A DNA stretch of 44,156 nt from an uncultured Desulfovibrio sp. (GCF_944327235.1 NZ_CALVHE010000012.1:1-44156); one strand, 5' to 3'. Shown: positions 33,853-44,156, counted from the first letter of the stretch. Notes: generated from the sequence alone by a model not told the origin. Numbers and translations are program-made.

Positions 33853-34242
33853 ATGGCCAGACCCAAGAAAGCGGTCAAGAAAAGGGAAAAGAAGAACATT
33901 CCTGTGGGCATCGCTCACATCCAGGCTTCTTTCAATAATACCATCATTACGTTTACCGACACCCGCGGCAACGCTGTGAGCTGGGCTTCTTCCGGCCAGA
34001 GCGGCTTCAAGGGGTCGCGTAAGTCCACGCCCTTCGCCGCTCAGGTGGCAGCCGAAACCGCGGCCCGCAAGGCTCAGGAAAACGGTATGCGCACCGTCGG
34101 CGTGTATGTGAAGGGCCCCGGTTCCGGTCGTGAAGCCGCCATGCGCGCCATTGCCGCAGTCGGTTTCCGTGTGGCTTTCATTCGTGACGTGACGCCCATC
34201 CCGCATAACGGATGCCGGCCGCCCAAGCGCCGTCGCGTCTAG
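33853..34242 (+). CDS. rpsK: 30S ribosomal protein S11
   Basis: 129 aa. Platform protein near the E site and the Shine-Dalgarno helix. Patterns [38 protein letters not shown] and the C-terminal signature [18 protein letters not shown] are intact. Confidence 0.98.
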   Translation: MARPKKAVKKREKKNIPVGIAHIQASFNNTIITFTDTRGNAVSWASSGQSGFKGSRKSTPFAAQVAAETAARKAQENGMRTVGVYVKGPGSGREAAMRAIAAVGFRVAFIRDVTPIPHNGCRPPKRRRV

Positions 34243-34276
34243 TTGCGGAACGCTTCAGCTACAAGAGGATTGATTC

Positions 34277-34903
34277 ATGGCCAAATATACCGAAGCCAAA
34301 TGTCGCATCTGTCGCCGTGAGGGCTGCAAGCTGTTCCTCAAGGGTGACCGCTGCTTCACTGATAAATGTGCTCAGGATCGTCGTCCCTATGCGCCTGGTC
34401 AGCATGGCCGCGCTCGCAAGAAAGTGAGCGAATACGCGGTGCAGCTGCGCGAGAAGCAGAAGACCCGTCGTACCTACGGCATTCTGGAACGCCAGTTCCG
34501 CGGCTACTTTGAGAAGGCGGAAATGCAGAAGGGCGTGACCGGTACCAACCTGCTGGTCATCCTCGAGCGTCGTCTTGACAATGTCGTCTACCGTATGGGC
34601 TTTGCCAATTCCCGCAACCAGGCCCGCCAACTCGTTCGTCACGGCATCTTCACGCTGAACGGCCGCAAGGTGAACATCCCCTCGCTGCAGGTCCGCGTGG
34701 GTGATACGGTTGAAGTTCCCGAAAAGAACCGCAAGATCCCCGTGATCGCTGAAGCGCAGGAAGTGCTGGCGCGTCGCGGGTGCCCCAGCTGGCTGGAAGC
34801 CGACGGCGCCGCGTTCAAGGGTACGGTGAAAGCCCTGCCGCAGCGTGATGACATCCAGTTCCCGGTCAACGAACAGCTGATCGTCGAACTTTACTCGAAA
34901 TAA
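34277..34903 (+). CDS. rpsD: 30S ribosomal protein S4, zinc (C+) type
   Basis: 208 aa. 16S assembly initiator; represses the alpha operon in E. coli. N-terminal zinc site C9, C12, C26 and C31, then S4 RNA-binding domain with [20 protein letters not shown] at about 98-117. GAGGA precedes the start. Confidence 0.97.
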   Translation: MAKYTEAKCRICRREGCKLFLKGDRCFTDKCAQDRRPYAPGQHGRARKKVSEYAVQLREKQKTRRTYGILERQFRGYFEKAEMQKGVTGTNLLVILERRLDNVVYRMGFANSRNQARQLVRHGIFTLNGRKVNIPSLQVRVGDTVEVPEKNRKIPVIAEAQEVLARRGCPSWLEADGAAFKGTVKALPQRDDIQFPVNEQLIVELYSK

Positions 34904-34915
34904 GGCGGGTGAGCC

Positions 34916-35959
34916 ATGCTTAACAAACAGGGCGAACGCCTCATCAATTCGCGTAACTGGAACGAACTGGTCAAGCCTGATCAGATCGTGCGCGAGGATG
35001 AGACGGCCAGCAGCTCCCACGGCAAGTTCGTGTGCGAGCCGCTGGAGCGCGGATACGGCACTACCATCGGCAACGCCATGCGTCGTGTGCTCCTGGCTTC
35101 TCTTCAGGGAGCGGCCTTTGTCTCTGCGAAGATTTCCGGAGTACAGCACGAGTTCACGACCATCCACGGCGTGCTTGAGGATGTGACGGATCTTGTGCTC
35201 AACCTCAAGCAGGTACGCCTGCGCATGGATACCGACGAACCGCAGCGCCTCACGCTCCGGGTGGATCGCAAGGGCGCGGTGACAGCCGCCGACATTCAGG
35301 AGAACCAGCACGTTACCGTGCTGAATCCCGAACAGCACATTGCCACCCTGACCGAGGACATCACGCTTGAGATGGAGCTCGAAGTGCGTATGGGCAAGGG
35401 CTATGTCCCTGCCGACATGCACGAGGGCCTTGCCGACGAGATCGGCCTGATCAAGTTGGATTCGAGTTTTTCGCCGGTGCGCAAGGTTGCCTATACGGTG
35501 GAGCAGGCTCGCGTTGGTCAGATGACCAACTATGACCGGCTCATCCTTGAAGTTTGGACGGATGGCTCTCTCACGCCTGAAGATGCCATTGCCTACAGCG
35601 CCAAGATCATCAAGGATCAGATCTCCGTTTTCATCAACTTTGATGAGCGGATTTCCGGCGATTGCCATTCAGGCAGCACCGACAGCGGTGAGCTGAATGA
35701 GCATCTCTTCAAAAACATTGATGATCTCGAACTTTCCGTGCGTGCGACCAACTGCCTGCGCAGTGCCAACATCTCTCTTGTCGGTGAGCTGGTGCAGCGC
35801 AGCGAGTCCGATATGCTCAAGACCAAGAACTTCGGGCGCAAATCTCTTGACGAGATCAAGAGCGTGCTGCTCGATATGGGCCTTGACTTCGGTATGCGCG
35901 TCGACGGTTTCGAGAAGAAATACCAGGAATGGAAAAGGAAGCAGCAAAATGAGGCATAG
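34916..35959 (+). CDS. rpoA: RNA polymerase alpha subunit
   Basis: 347 aa. N-terminal assembly domain (about 20-245) with [21 protein letters not shown], and C-terminal domain (about 265-330) with the UP-element and activator-binding helix [24 protein letters not shown] few residues longer than E. coli RpoA (329). Its end overlaps rplQ by 11 bp. Confidence 0.98.
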   Translation: MLNKQGERLINSRNWNELVKPDQIVREDETASSSHGKFVCEPLERGYGTTIGNAMRRVLLASLQGAAFVSAKISGVQHEFTTIHGVLEDVTDLVLNLKQVRLRMDTDEPQRLTLRVDRKGAVTAADIQENQHVTVLNPEQHIATLTEDITLEMELEVRMGKGYVPADMHEGLADEIGLIKLDSSFSPVRKVAYTVEQARVGQMTNYDRLILEVWTDGSLTPEDAIAYSAKIIKDQISVFINFDERISGDCHSGSTDSGELNEHLFKNIDDLELSVRATNCLRSANISLVGELVQRSESDMLKTKNFGRKSLDEIKSVLLDMGLDFGMRVDGFEKKYQEWKRKQQNEA

Positions 35960-36350
35960 CAACTCCGGCAGAAAACTTTCGCGCACGCCGTCGCATCGCA
36001 AGGCTCTGCTCCACAATCTCGCCAAGGCGCTTCTTATTCATGGCCGTATCCGCACCACGGAGATGAAGGCCAAGGAACTGCGCGGCGTGGTGGAACCTCT
36101 GATCACCCTTGCCAAGCGTAACGACATGCATGCTCGCCGTCAGGCTTACCGCGTGCTGTGTGACTATGCGCTTGTCAAGCGCCTGTTTGATGAGATCGGG
36201 CCCAAGTTTGCCGGTGTCCCCGGCGGCTATACCCGTATCATGAAGCTGGCCATGCCCCGCAAGGGCGATAATGCCCCCATGGCGATCATTGAACTGACCC
36301 GTCTCGAAGAAGCTGCGGCCGCTCCTGAAGCTGCTGCCGCCAATGCCTAG
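35949..36350 (+). CDS. rplQ: 50S ribosomal protein L17
   Basis: 133 aa with the family opening [21 protein letters not shown] and core [24 protein letters not shown]. Ala-rich C-terminal tail (about 120-133) is unusually long. The ATG lies 11 bp inside rpoA. Last ribosomal gene; the terminator follows. Confidence 0.97.
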   Translation: MRHSNSGRKLSRTPSHRKALLHNLAKALLIHGRIRTTEMKAKELRGVVEPLITLAKRNDMHARRQAYRVLCDYALVKRLFDEIGPKFAGVPGGYTRIMKLAMPRKGDNAPMAIIELTRLEEAAAAPEAAAANA

Positions 36351-36374
36351 ACGGTTGGAAAACTGAGTATCTTC

Positions 36375-36399
36375 AAGGGGCCTTTTGGCCCCTTTTTTT
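36375..36399 (+). terminator. Rho-independent terminator of the ribosomal cluster
   Basis: AAGGGGCC / GGCCCCTT stem with a TTTT loop and a run of seven T residues at 36393-36399. It ends 16 bp before selD, so selD needs read-through or an unseen promoter. Confidence 0.9.
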
Positions 36400-36414
36400 A
36401 TTACAGGTGGTATC

Positions 36415-37473
36415 ATGCGTCTTTTGGACAAGGCCAAGGCCGCCGGCTGAGCAGCCAAAGTGGCTCCAGAGGCTCTGGAGCGTATCCTTTGCGGGCTGAT
36501 GACCGCCATGCCTCCCGATCTCGAATCGCGTGTGCTTGCCGGACGGGCCCGCAATGAAGACGCGGTCGTGCTGCGGTTGCCCCCGGGGCGTGCACTGGTG
36601 CAGACGGTGGATGTCCTGGCGCCTGTGGTCAATGACCCGTACGCATTCGGGCGGATAGCAGCGGCCAATGCGCTTTCCGACGTCTACGCCGTGGGCGGCG
36701 AGCCGTGGTCGGCAATGAACATCTGCTGTTTTCCTGCCTACTTGCTGCAAGATGACGCCGAAGAGATCCTGGCCAGCATCCTGCGGGGCGGTCTTGATGC
36801 GATCATTGAGGCAGGAGCCGTGTTGGCTGGCGGGCACTCGGTGCAGGACGACGAACTCAAGTTTGGTCTGGCCGTGAGCGGACTCATCGACCCTGAGCAT
36901 ATTGCCGTCAACTCGGGGTTGCGACCCGGCCAGAAGCTTCTTTTGACCAAGCCTATCGGCACAGGAGTTCTATCCACAGCGGTCAAAGCGCTTTGGGATG
37001 GTTGGGAGGAGGCTGAAGCACAACTTTCTCACTGGTGTGGAAAATTGAACAAGACGGGGGGGGGCATCATCGCCTCACGCCGACTGACGGCCGCAACGGA
37101 CATCACCGGCTTTGGTCTTGGTGGGCATCTTTTGGAAATGGCCCGCGCGTCGGCTGTGCGGGTCGCCATAGACGTGGAAAGCGTCCCTCTCATGCCGAGG
37201 GCGCTCGAATATGCACGGCTGGGCTTCATACCTTCGGGGAGCCACGCTAACCGCCTGTACTGCGCACCGTATACTGAATGCGCCCAGCAGCTGGACGAGG
37301 CGCTCGAAAGTCTGCTGTTCGACGCGCAGACTTCGGGAGGGCTCGTGCTGGCGGTATCGGCTGACCAGCTTGATGCGGTAAGCGATGAATTGCTGGCTGC
37401 GGGCGATCTCGCAGCCTGCATCGGGGAAGTCCTGCCGACAGCCGACGTACAGCCTGGGTTGCTGCTGCGCTGA
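36415..37473 (+). CDS. selD: SelD, selenophosphate synthetase, selenocysteine-containing
   Basis: Makes selenophosphate from selenide and ATP, the Se donor for selenocysteine and selenouridine. 352 aa when the in-frame TGA at 36448-36450 is read as Sec. The opening then becomes MRLLDKAKAAGU with Sec12 followed by AAK, aligning with the GCGCK active site of E. coli SelD (Cys17, Lys20): the Sec-Lys spacing of three is kept. Downstream motifs such as TVDVLAPVVNDPYAFGRIAAANALSDVYAVGG, GGHSVQDDELKFGLAVSG and GQKLLLTKPIGTGVL fit the family. ATG at 36415 has AGGTGG upstream. If the UGA is taken as stop the gene is wrongly begun at GTG 36460, losing the catalytic region. A bSECIS hairpin lies directly after the UGA. 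Followed by tRNA-Leu. Confidence 0.95.
36448..36481 (+). promoter_or_regulatory. UGA-Sec codon and bacterial SECIS hairpin
   Basis: After the UGA, 12 nt separate it from an 8-bp perfect stem GCTCCAGA / TCTGGAGC (36463-36470 and 36474-36481) closed by the loop GGC. The first loop G lies 21 nt after the UGA, within the 16-37 nt window known for bacterial SECIS, and a G at the first loop positions is the feature bound by SelB. Confidence 0.85.
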
Positions 37474-37478
37474 GAATC

Positions 37479-37507
37479 TTGCGAGCGTGCGTTCTCTGTG
37501 CTAGAGG
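37479..37507 (+). promoter_or_regulatory. possible promoter of tRNA-Leu
   Basis: TTGCGA and TAGAGG with a 17-bp spacer; the -10 ends 10 bp before the mature tRNA 5' end. The -10 is weak. Confidence 0.5.
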
Positions 37508-37517
37508 TCTTGGGCGG

Positions 37518-37601
37518 GCGAGAGTGGCGGAACTGGTAGACGCACTGGACTTAGAATCCAGCGGTTCATCCGTGGGGGTTCAATTCCCCCCTCTCGCACC
37601 A
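37518..37601 (+). tRNA. tRNA-Leu (anticodon TAG)
   Basis: 84 nt with encoded CCA. Acceptor GCGAGAG / CTCTCGC, D-arm GTGGCGGAACTGGTAGACGC, anticodon stem CTGGA / TCCAG with loop CTTAGAA (UAG), a class II variable arm and T-arm GGTTCAATTCC. Reads CUA and CUG. Confidence 0.97.
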
Positions 37602-37997
37602 GCCGCATGAGGCCGCAATCTCGCTTGCCTCATACCACCCCCTCAGAAGCTTTTCGCCAGACTCCGGTCCGCACGGCTGGTGTGCTGCCTCTGTTTCATA
37701 GATCAGCTGCCGGTCCACTTCGTAAGCGACAGCGGTCCCCCATCCTTTTCCGCCGATTCCCACGCCTGGACGCTATTGCTGAAAGGCTCTCCTCCCTTGT
37801 AACGAAAGGGAACGACGCGCTTTGTCCTGCGGTTCCGACGAGCGTCGCAGGCCGCGCCGGGAGCCGTTACCCGGTGGGCTTGTGTTGCCCTGCTCTTTGT
37901 GGTAGCAGAGACGGTTCCCTCTGCAGAAAGCCGTCAAGACCTGCGGGATCGCAGCGAGCGTGGCAGACGGGAGAAAAAATCGCCCAAGGAGCGCCCT
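37602..37997. other. gene-free stretch between tRNA-Leu and tig
   Basis: About 396 bp. Open frames on both strands lack coding character; the minus-strand frame 37566-37763 is the familiar spurious translation through a tRNA. A small hairpin TCCCTT-gtaacga-AAGGGA lies near 37795. A tig promoter is expected but I find no convincing pair of boxes. Confidence 0.6.
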
Positions 37998-39338
37998 GTG
38001 GAATACACCATTGAAGAACTTTCCCCGGTAAAAAGGAAAATCAGCATTGTCGCCGAAGCCAGTGACGTGGATGACGCCATAGCGCGTTCCGTGGCCTACT
38101 ACCGCAAATCCGTGCAGATCGACGGTTTCCGCAAGGGCAAGGTGCCGGCTTCGGTGGTGGAAAAGCGCTTCCACGATCATATCTATCAGGAGGCGCATCA
38201 GGCGCTGGTCAATGCCAAGGTCGGTGAAGCGCTGGCCAAGGCCGCGCTGGAACCGGTCTCCGGCATCCAGTTTGCCGACGATGGCGGCGCGCTGACACGC
38301 GGCAAGGGACTCAGCTTCAGCGTCGAATTTGAAGTGCTGCCCGCCTTCGAGCTTCCGGTCTATGAAGGTATGGAAGTGGAGAAGGAAAAGGCCGTCGTGA
38401 CGGATGAGGAAGTGGATGCCGTCATCGAACGTATCCGCCGCGACAGGGCCGAACTGCTGGACGCTGAAGGCGACGGTCCCGCCGTGGACGGCCAGGTGGC
38501 CCGCATCAGTTTTGAAGCTTTTGAGGACGGCAAGCCGGTCGACGATCTCAAGACCGAGAATTTCGACCTTCCGTTGGGCGAAGGGCAGGCGCTCGAAGAT
38601 TTTGAAAAGTTGGTCAAGACCGTGAAGACCGGTCAGACCGGCGAAGGCGATATCGCGTTCCCGGCCAACTTCCCGGCGGAGAATCTTGCCGGCAAGACCC
38701 TGAAGATCCGGGTGACTGTCCACGCCATCAAGCAGCGCAAGCTGCCCGAAGCCAATGACGAACTCGCCAAGCAGGTGGGTGCGGAAAGCATGGAGAAGCT
38801 GCGCGCGAGCATCCGCGACAGCTATGCCCACAGCCGTGAGAACGCCGTGCGCAGCGCCGCGCAGAAAAAGATGCTGGACAAGATGCTGTCCGGTCTGGAA
38901 TTCCCGCTGCCGGAAAGCCTGCTCGACATGCAGATCCGTACGCTCATCGCTGAGACGGCGGCCCGCCTCGAGCAGCAGGGCAGGAAGCTTGCCGATCTGG
39001 GCAAGACCGAAGACGAACTCCGCAAGGACATGTACAAGCAGGCCGAGGAGCTGACGCGCATCCAGGTGCTCCTGCTCTCCATCGCCCGCAAGGAAGGTCT
39101 GAGCGTCACGCAGGGCGAGCTGGACAACCAGCTGTACCGCATCTGCATCCAGACTGGCGAAGATTACCGCAAGGTCCGGGAAGCCTATGAACGCACCGGC
39201 ATGATCCACACCATGCGCGACCGCCTGCTGGCCGACAAGGCCATGGATGCCGCCTTTGCCAAGGCGACGGTCAAGGAAGTGGAGCCCATGAAGGAGATCA
39301 CCCCCGTCAAGAAAGATACGGCCCGGACCGCCGACTAG
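37998..39338 (+). CDS. tig: trigger factor
   Basis: Ribosome-bound chaperone and prolyl isomerase. 446 aa. Ribosome-binding signature GFRKGKVP near residues 45-52 contacts L23, FKBP-type domain at about 150-245, helical C-terminal chaperone arms beyond. GTG start at 37998 has AAGGAG upstream and gives the normal opening (M)[16 protein letters not shown]; a longer frame to 37899 is rejected. Followed by clpP and clpX, a common tig-clpP-clpX order. Confidence 0.96.
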   Translation: MEYTIEELSPVKRKISIVAEASDVDDAIARSVAYYRKSVQIDGFRKGKVPASVVEKRFHDHIYQEAHQALVNAKVGEALAKAALEPVSGIQFADDGGALTRGKGLSFSVEFEVLPAFELPVYEGMEVEKEKAVVTDEEVDAVIERIRRDRAELLDAEGDGPAVDGQVARISFEAFEDGKPVDDLKTENFDLPLGEGQALEDFEKLVKTVKTGQTGEGDIAFPANFPAENLAGKTLKIRVTVHAIKQRKLPEANDELAKQVGAESMEKLRASIRDSYAHSRENAVRSAAQKKMLDKMLSGLEFPLPESLLDMQIRTLIAETAARLEQQGRKLADLGKTEDELRKDMYKQAEELTRIQVLLLSIARKEGLSVTQGELDNQLYRICIQTGEDYRKVREAYERTGMIHTMRDRLLADKAMDAAFAKATVKEVEPMKEITPVKKDTARTAD

Positions 39339-39360
39339 GCGTCAGTGCCGCACCGGTATA

Positions 39361-39398
39361 GACAACGTCGCACCGCAAGGTGCGGCGTTGTCGGAGTT
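39361..39398 (+). terminator. hairpin after tig, weak terminator
   Basis: GACAACGTCGCACC pairs with GGTGCGGCGTTGTC around a GCAA loop (one G-T wobble). A short T-run GGAGTTTT follows. It may reduce transcription from tig into clpP. Confidence 0.6.
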
Positions 39399-39465
39399 TT
39401 CAGCCTTCCGGCGGAGCGGCCCCGGTATCCGGCGGACACTACTTTCCCACGAGCGAGGAAGTTTC

Positions 39466-40074
39466 ATGCAGGCCTATCAAATTCCCTTTGTCATCGAAAA
39501 CACGGGTAGGGGAGAGCGCTCCTACGACATTTATTCCCGTCTGCTCAAGGACCGCATCGTCCTCTTGAGCAGCGAGGTGACAGATGCCGTGGCTTCGCTG
39601 ATCTGCGCGCAGCTGCTTTTCCTGGAGTCGCAGGACCCTGAGCAGGAGATCAACCTCTACATCAATTCGCCGGGCGGCTCCGTGACGGCGGGGCTCGCCA
39701 TCTACGATACCATGCGGTACATCACCTCGCCCGTGACCACGGTGTGCATGGGGCGGGCCGCCAGCATGGGGGCCTTCCTGCTGTCCGCCGGCAAGCCGGG
39801 GATGCGCTTCGCGCTGCCCAACAGCCAGATCATGATCCATCAGCCGCTGGGCGGCTATCAGGGGCAGGCTACGGATATCGAGATCCATGCCCGCGAGATC
39901 CTGCGCATCAAGGAACGCCTCAACAGACTGCTGGCCGAGCATTCCGGCCAGAGTTATGAAACCATCGTCAGCGCCACGGAGCGCGACAAGTTCCTCACGC
40001 CCGAGGAGGCGCTCGAGCTGGGCATCATCGACCGCGTGCTGGTCTCCCGCCGCGATCTGGAGGAAAAGAACTAG
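39466..40074 (+). CDS. clpP: ClpP, ATP-dependent protease subunit
   Basis: 202 aa. Serine protease barrel partner of ClpX. Catalytic triad Ser100 (GRAASMGAF), His125 (MIHQPLGG) and Asp174. Oligomerisation and substrate regions normal. ATG at 39466 has GAGGAA upstream; an in-frame start at 39388 adds 26 poorly conserved residues and is rejected. Confidence 0.97.
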   Translation: MQAYQIPFVIENTGRGERSYDIYSRLLKDRIVLLSSEVTDAVASLICAQLLFLESQDPEQEINLYINSPGGSVTAGLAIYDTMRYITSPVTTVCMGRAASMGAFLLSAGKPGMRFALPNSQIMIHQPLGGYQGQATDIEIHAREILRIKERLNRLLAEHSGQSYETIVSATERDKFLTPEEALELGIIDRVLVSRRDLEEKN

Positions 40075-40076
40075 CC

Positions 40077-41357
40077 ATGTCCGACACCACGTCGTCCGAT
40101 ACGAGGCAGGAGCTGCGCTGCTCTTTCTGCGGCCGCCCCGAAAGTGAAGTCAGCAACATGATCACGCAGGAACATGCCTGCATCTGCGATCAGTGCATCA
40201 AGGCCTGCGGGGAGCTCATCGCCCGCGACAGGCTGCAGCATGACGATTCGCCGGAGCGTCTGCTCTCGCCGCAGGAGATCAAGGAACGCCTTGACGAGTA
40301 CGTCATCGGGCAGCATGACGCCAAGAAGATCCTTTCGGTCGCTGTCCACAATCACTACAAGCGGGTATTCTACGCCGATGCTCTGGGCGACGACGTCGAG
40401 CTGGAAAAAAGCAATATCCTGCTGGTGGGCCCCTCCGGTAGCGGCAAGACCCTGCTGGCCAAGACGCTGGCCAAGGTGCTGCGCGTGCCCTTCGCCATAG
40501 CGGACGCCACGACGCTGACCGAGGCGGGCTATGTGGGCGAGGACGTGGAGAACATCCTCGTGCAGCTCCTGCAGAATGCCGACTATGATCTGGAGGCGGC
40601 CAGCAAGGGCATCATCTATATCGACGAGATCGACAAGATCTCCCGCAAGAGCGACGGTCCTTCCATCACTCGCGACGTATCCGGGGAAGGGGTGCAGCAG
40701 GCCCTGCTCAAGATCATCGAAGGCACCGAGGCCAACATCCCGCCCAAGGGGGGCCGCAAGCACCCCCAGCAGGAATTCATCCGCATGAACACGAGCAATA
40801 TCCTGTTCATCGTGGGCGGGGCTTTTGTGGGGCTCGACAAGATCGTGGAGTCGCGCGTGAGCGGCGGGGCCATGGGCTTCGGCGCGCATGTGCGCAGCAG
40901 CAAGGGGATGCCGCTTTCGGAACTGCTGGAAAAGATCCATCCGCAGGATCTGGTGAAATTCGGTCTCATCCCCGAATTCGTGGGCCGTATCCCCATCATC
41001 ACCCATGTGGACGAGCTGGACGAGCCGGATCTGGTACGCATCCTCACCGAGCCCAAAAACGCGCTGGTGCGGCAGTATCAGAAGCTGTTCGAGCTGGACA
41101 ACGTGCAGCTGCGTTTCACGACCAATGCTCTCAAGGCCATCGCGCACAAGGCTATCGAGCGCAAGACGGGGGCACGCGGTCTGCGCAACGTGATGGAACG
41201 CATCATGCTGGACATCATGTTCAAGCTGCCGTCCCTGCCCAACGTCAAGGGCTGCCTCATCAATCAGGCCGTCATCGAGAAAGGCAAGGAACCCGTCCTC
41301 CTGTATGCGGATGACGGCGATTTCCCTGCCGACGCGCTGGACGATCAGGCTGTATGA
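40077..41357 (+). CDS. clpX: ClpX, unfoldase subunit of ClpXP
   Basis: 426 aa. N-terminal C4 zinc domain (C15, C18, C37, C40), AAA+ core with Walker A GPSGSGKT at 118-125, Walker [11 protein letters not shown], and the pore and sensor regions. Two bp after the clpP stop, so one operon. Confidence 0.98.
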   Translation: MSDTTSSDTRQELRCSFCGRPESEVSNMITQEHACICDQCIKACGELIARDRLQHDDSPERLLSPQEIKERLDEYVIGQHDAKKILSVAVHNHYKRVFYADALGDDVELEKSNILLVGPSGSGKTLLAKTLAKVLRVPFAIADATTLTEAGYVGEDVENILVQLLQNADYDLEAASKGIIYIDEIDKISRKSDGPSITRDVSGEGVQQALLKIIEGTEANIPPKGGRKHPQQEFIRMNTSNILFIVGGAFVGLDKIVESRVSGGAMGFGAHVRSSKGMPLSELLEKIHPQDLVKFGLIPEFVGRIPIITHVDELDEPDLVRILTEPKNALVRQYQKLFELDNVQLRFTTNALKAIAHKAIERKTGARGLRNVMERIMLDIMFKLPSLPNVKGCLINQAVIEKGKEPVLLYADDGDFPADALDDQAV

Positions 41358-41365
41358 CATCTTTT

Positions 41366-41398
41366 GCGCCGGGGCGTGCGTGAGCATGGCTCCGGCGC
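41366..41398 (+). terminator. possible terminator after clpX
   Basis: GCGCCGGGGC pairs with GCTCCGGCGC across a 13-nt loop with one wobble, followed by ggtggcTTTT. It would separate clpPX from lon; weak by its T-run. Confidence 0.4.
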
Positions 41399-41475
41399 GG
41401 TGGCTTTTCCGTTGCGATGAACACGCGCGGACGGCGTGGAGCCTTCCGCAGCGTGAGGGATCATGAGGATAATCT

Positions 41476-43923
41476 ATGTCCGCATTCCAGTACGGCGTCG
41501 GCCCGGCGCAAACCCTGCCGTTCATGCCCCTGCGGGAAGTGGTGATGTTCCCCCGCTCCATCATGCCGCTCTTCGTGGGGCGGGAGGCTTCCATCAAGGC
41601 CATCGAGGAAGCGCAGGCGAAGTACGGCAAATATATCTTTCTGGTCTCGCAGAAGGAAGCGGAGGTGGAGCGCCCCGGCGGCGACGATCTGTATGCCGTG
41701 GGAGTCGTCTGCAAGGTGTTGCAGATGTTGCGCCTGCCGGACGGCACCATCAAGGTGCTGTTTGAAGGCATGAATCGGGCCGTCTGGCGCAGCCTTCTGG
41801 ATTCGGCTTCCTGCCCGCTCGTGCAGGTGGAGGAGCTGCCGGAGACGGAAAGCCGTCCCGAAGAGCGGGAGGCGTTGGTCCGGGCCGTGCATGAGTCGCT
41901 GGAAGAGTATGCCAAGGGCAACAAGAAGATCTCTCAGGAAGCCGTACTGGCCATCCTGGCCCAGCGCGATCCCGGTGCGCTGGCGGACGCCGTGTTGCCG
42001 CATCTCAAGGTGGACTATCGCCGCAAGCAGGAGGCGCTGGAGCTGACGGACGTCACCGAGCGGCTGGAAAAGGTGTATGAGCTGCTGCAGGGCGAGGTGG
42101 CGCTCGTCAGCATGGAAAAACGCATCAAGAACCGCGTCAAGGTGCAGATGGAGCGCAACCAGCGCGAGTACTACCTCAGCGAGCAGATCAAGGCCATCAA
42201 CAAGGAGATGGGCCGCGACGACGATCCGCAGGCCGAGATGGACGAGCTGGAGCAGAAGCTGCGCGAGCGGAACATGCCTGAGGAGGCGCGGGAAAAAGCC
42301 CTCTCCGAAGTCAAGAAGCTGCGTGCCATGCCTCCTTCCGCCGCGGAATATACCGTGGTGCGCAACTATGTGGACTGGATACTGGATCTACCGTGGTGCG
42401 ACCTCAAGGAAGTCGATATCGACATCGAGAAGGCCCGCGCCATCCTTGACGGCGACCATTTTGGTCTGGAAAAGCCCAAGGAGCGCATCCTCGAATATCT
42501 GGCCGTGCAGAAGTTGTCCAACGGCCTGAAAGGCCCCATCCTCTGCCTCGTGGGCCCGCCCGGCGTAGGCAAGACCTCGCTGGCCAAGTCCGTCGCCAAG
42601 GCTACCGGGCGCGACTATGTGCGGCTGGCGCTGGGCGGCGTGCGGGACGAGGCAGAGATCCGCGGGCATCGCCGTACCTATGTGGGGGCCTTGCCGGGCA
42701 AGATCATCCAGTCCCTCAAGCGGGTCAAGTTCAACAATCCGCTGTTCTGTCTGGACGAGATCGACAAGATGAGTTCCGACTATCGCGGCGATCCGGCCTC
42801 GGCGCTGCTGGAGGTGCTGGACCCGGAACAGAACGCCACGTTCATGGATCATTACCTTGATCTGGAATACGACCTGTCCAAGGTCTTTTTCATCACCACG
42901 GCCAACTCCCTGCACTCCATCCCGGCCCCTCTGCTGGACCGTATGGAGATCATCGAGCTGAACAGCTATCTGGAGACGGAAAAGCGCCATATCGCCCGCA
43001 ATTTCCTGCTGCCGCGACAGATCGAGGAACACGGCCTCAAGGAGCACAATATCCGTCTTTCCGAGAACGCGCTGCTGGAGATCATCCGCTCGTATACCCG
43101 CGAGGCGGGCGTGCGCAATCTGGAGCGTGAGATAGGCGCTCTTTGCCGCAAGACGGCCATCCGACTGGTGGAAGAGGGCGACCTGAACAAGTGCGTGACC
43201 ATCTCCCGCCAGAGTCTGCCCGCCATGCTGGGCGTCAAGCGTTACCGTCACGAAGAGCGGGAAAGCGAGCCGCAGGTGGGGGTGTGCGCCGGTCTGGCCT
43301 ACAATCAGCGCGGCGGGGAGATCCTGCTGGTGGAGACCAGCCTCATGAGCGGTTCCGGGCAGGTGGTGACCACCGGACAGCTTGGCGATGTCATGAAGGA
43401 GTCGGCGCGCGCCGCCCTGAGCTATGTGCGTTCGCGGGCCGAGGTCTTCGGGCTGGATCCGCGTTTCCATCGCAAGGTGGACATCCATGTGCATGTGCCG
43501 GCAGGGGCCACGCCCAAGGACGGGCCGTCGGCCGGCATCACGCTGGCGACCTCCATCACTTCGGCCTTGCTCGGCATCGCCGTGCGTAACGACGTGGCCA
43601 TGACCGGAGAGATCTCCCTGCGCGGTCGCGTGCTGCCCATCGGCGGCCTGCGGGAAAAGTTGCTGGCCGCGCGGCGCAGCGGCATCCGCTGCGTCATCAT
43701 GCCTCGCGACAATGAAAAGGATCTCAAGGAAGTGCCGGACGAGGTGCTCAAGGACCTGGAGATCATCTTTGTGGAGCATGTGGACGAGGTGCTGCCTCAT
43801 GCGCTGGACGCGCCGCGCGAGGCCATCTTTTCCGGCGAGGGCACGGCGCAGCCGCTCTATCTGTCGCTGCGCGCCGGTGCCATGAAGCACGAAAGCGGCG
43901 ACAAGCACCAGCCCGCGCAGTAA
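41476..43923 (+). CDS. lon: Lon, ATP-dependent protease
   Basis: 815 aa. LonA: N-terminal substrate domain (about 10-210), AAA+ with Walker A GPPGVGKT at 360-367 and Walker B near 420, C-terminal protease with catalytic dyad Ser685 (DGPSAG) and Lys728; their spacing of 43 is that of E. coli Lon (679/722). GAGG upstream of ATG. No CIRCE or sigma32 box recognised before it. Confidence 0.97.
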   Translation: MSAFQYGVGPAQTLPFMPLREVVMFPRSIMPLFVGREASIKAIEEAQAKYGKYIFLVSQKEAEVERPGGDDLYAVGVVCKVLQMLRLPDGTIKVLFEGMNRAVWRSLLDSASCPLVQVEELPETESRPEEREALVRAVHESLEEYAKGNKKISQEAVLAILAQRDPGALADAVLPHLKVDYRRKQEALELTDVTERLEKVYELLQGEVALVSMEKRIKNRVKVQMERNQREYYLSEQIKAINKEMGRDDDPQAEMDELEQKLRERNMPEEAREKALSEVKKLRAMPPSAAEYTVVRNYVDWILDLPWCDLKEVDIDIEKARAILDGDHFGLEKPKERILEYLAVQKLSNGLKGPILCLVGPPGVGKTSLAKSVAKATGRDYVRLALGGVRDEAEIRGHRRTYVGALPGKIIQSLKRVKFNNPLFCLDEIDKMSSDYRGDPASALLEVLDPEQNATFMDHYLDLEYDLSKVFFITTANSLHSIPAPLLDRMEIIELNSYLETEKRHIARNFLLPRQIEEHGLKEHNIRLSENALLEIIRSYTREAGVRNLEREIGALCRKTAIRLVEEGDLNKCVTISRQSLPAMLGVKRYRHEERESEPQVGVCAGLAYNQRGGEILLVETSLMSGSGQVVTTGQLGDVMKESARAALSYVRSRAEVFGLDPRFHRKVDIHVHVPAGATPKDGPSAGITLATSITSALLGIAVRNDVAMTGEISLRGRVLPIGGLREKLLAARRSGIRCVIMPRDNEKDLKEVPDEVLKDLEIIFVEHVDEVLPHALDAPREAIFSGEGTAQPLYLSLRAGAMKHESGDKHQPAQ

Positions 43924-43948
43924 GGCATAAGCCTTCGTTGCGTTTTTT

Positions 43949-43992
43949 TCGGGGAGGGGAACCTTTTGTGGACAAAAGGTTCCCCTCCCCGA
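43949..43992. repeat. GC-rich dispersed palindrome, copy 3
   Basis: Perfect 21-bp arms beginning TCGGGGAGGGGAACCTTTTG, separated by two bases, 26 bp past the lon stop. Shares the core GGGGAGGGGAACCTTT with the copy at 9891 and is followed by a C-rich then A-rich tail. May form a 3' end hairpin for lon. Confidence 0.8.
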
Positions 43993-44156
43993 TCCCCACC
44001 CTTCCAAAAAACCTTACTTGTCCAGACGCAGAGCCTCGCAGCATGGGAAGGCGTCGCCTGACCGCAAGCCAGCCAGACTCTCTAGGTGTTGTGTTCCGAT
44101 AGGTTGTTCACCCTTTCCTCATTCGGTAAGTTGGAAGTTAGCAGACAAACCAACAA
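43993..44156. other. gene-free end of window
   Basis: 164 bp with no supported gene. TTGTTC and TAAGTT with a 17-bp spacer at 44104-44132 could be a promoter for a gene beyond the window edge; weak. Confidence 0.35.

Noticed and set aside
37566..37763. Minus-strand frame ending in WCERGELNPHG
   Set aside because: A well-known spurious translation product running antisense through a tRNA gene.
37607..38014. 135-codon plus-strand frame after tRNA-Leu
   Set aside because: Arg/Pro/Ser-rich, no ribosome site, overlaps the true tig start; not coding.
41399..41475. Heat-shock control site (CIRCE or sigma32 box) before lon
   Set aside because: No TTAGCACTC-type inverted repeat or CTTGAA/CCCCAT-type boxes found here or before clpP.

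Overview
The window is high-GC bacterial chromosome, most likely from a sulfate-reducing Desulfovibrionaceae (Desulfovibrio-like). The reasons are a SelD read through an in-frame UGA as selenocysteine, a BamA with an extra N-terminal domain, an ACT-domain gene close to a DUF711 gene, zinc-type (C+) ribosomal proteins S14, S4 and L36, and the run secY-map-rpmJ-rpsM. The taxonomic call is inference from gene content; no search was run.

Layout. (1) 1-6385, minus strand: lysS-lolC-lolD-bamA, an envelope operon behind a clear promoter, ending at a hairpin terminator. (2) 6577-9437, plus: an ACT-domain regulator, a secreted protein of unknown function and a DUF711 protein. (3) 9438-12494, accessory-looking: dispersed GC-rich palindromes, a DNA-3-methyladenine glycosylase, a periplasmic GlcG/HbpS-like protein, a 278-bp hairpin array with terminal inverted repeats, a 24-residue lipopeptide ORF whose stop lies in that element, and a TauE/SafE permease with a DUF486 gene. 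(4) 12903-15266, minus: tRNA-Thr, then darP, a UbiA-type prenyltransferase and a MoaB/Mog protein. (5) 15439-21320, plus: queF, murJ, a membrane protein with a histidine-less HPt-like domain, ftsY and a GT92-like glycosyltransferase. (6) 21362-36350, plus: the S10-spc-alpha ribosomal protein cluster, with a 500-nt leader holding a small uORF and an internal terminator/promoter break between rpsN and rpsH. (7) 36415-43923, plus: selD (Sec), tRNA-Leu, and the protein quality-control set tig, clpP, clpX, lon.

How the genes fit together: most of the window makes and folds proteins (ribosome, SecY/FtsY targeting, Map, trigger factor, ClpXP, Lon) or builds the envelope (BamA, LolCD, MurJ). The most notable items are the Sec-containing selD with its bSECIS hairpin, which ordinary gene calling would truncate; the multi-hairpin mobile-like element next to the lipopeptide ORF; the structured leader and uORF ahead of rpsJ; and the degenerate HPt protein between murJ and ftsY. 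I found no convincing CRISPR array, prophage, transposase or large undescribed defence-type system.
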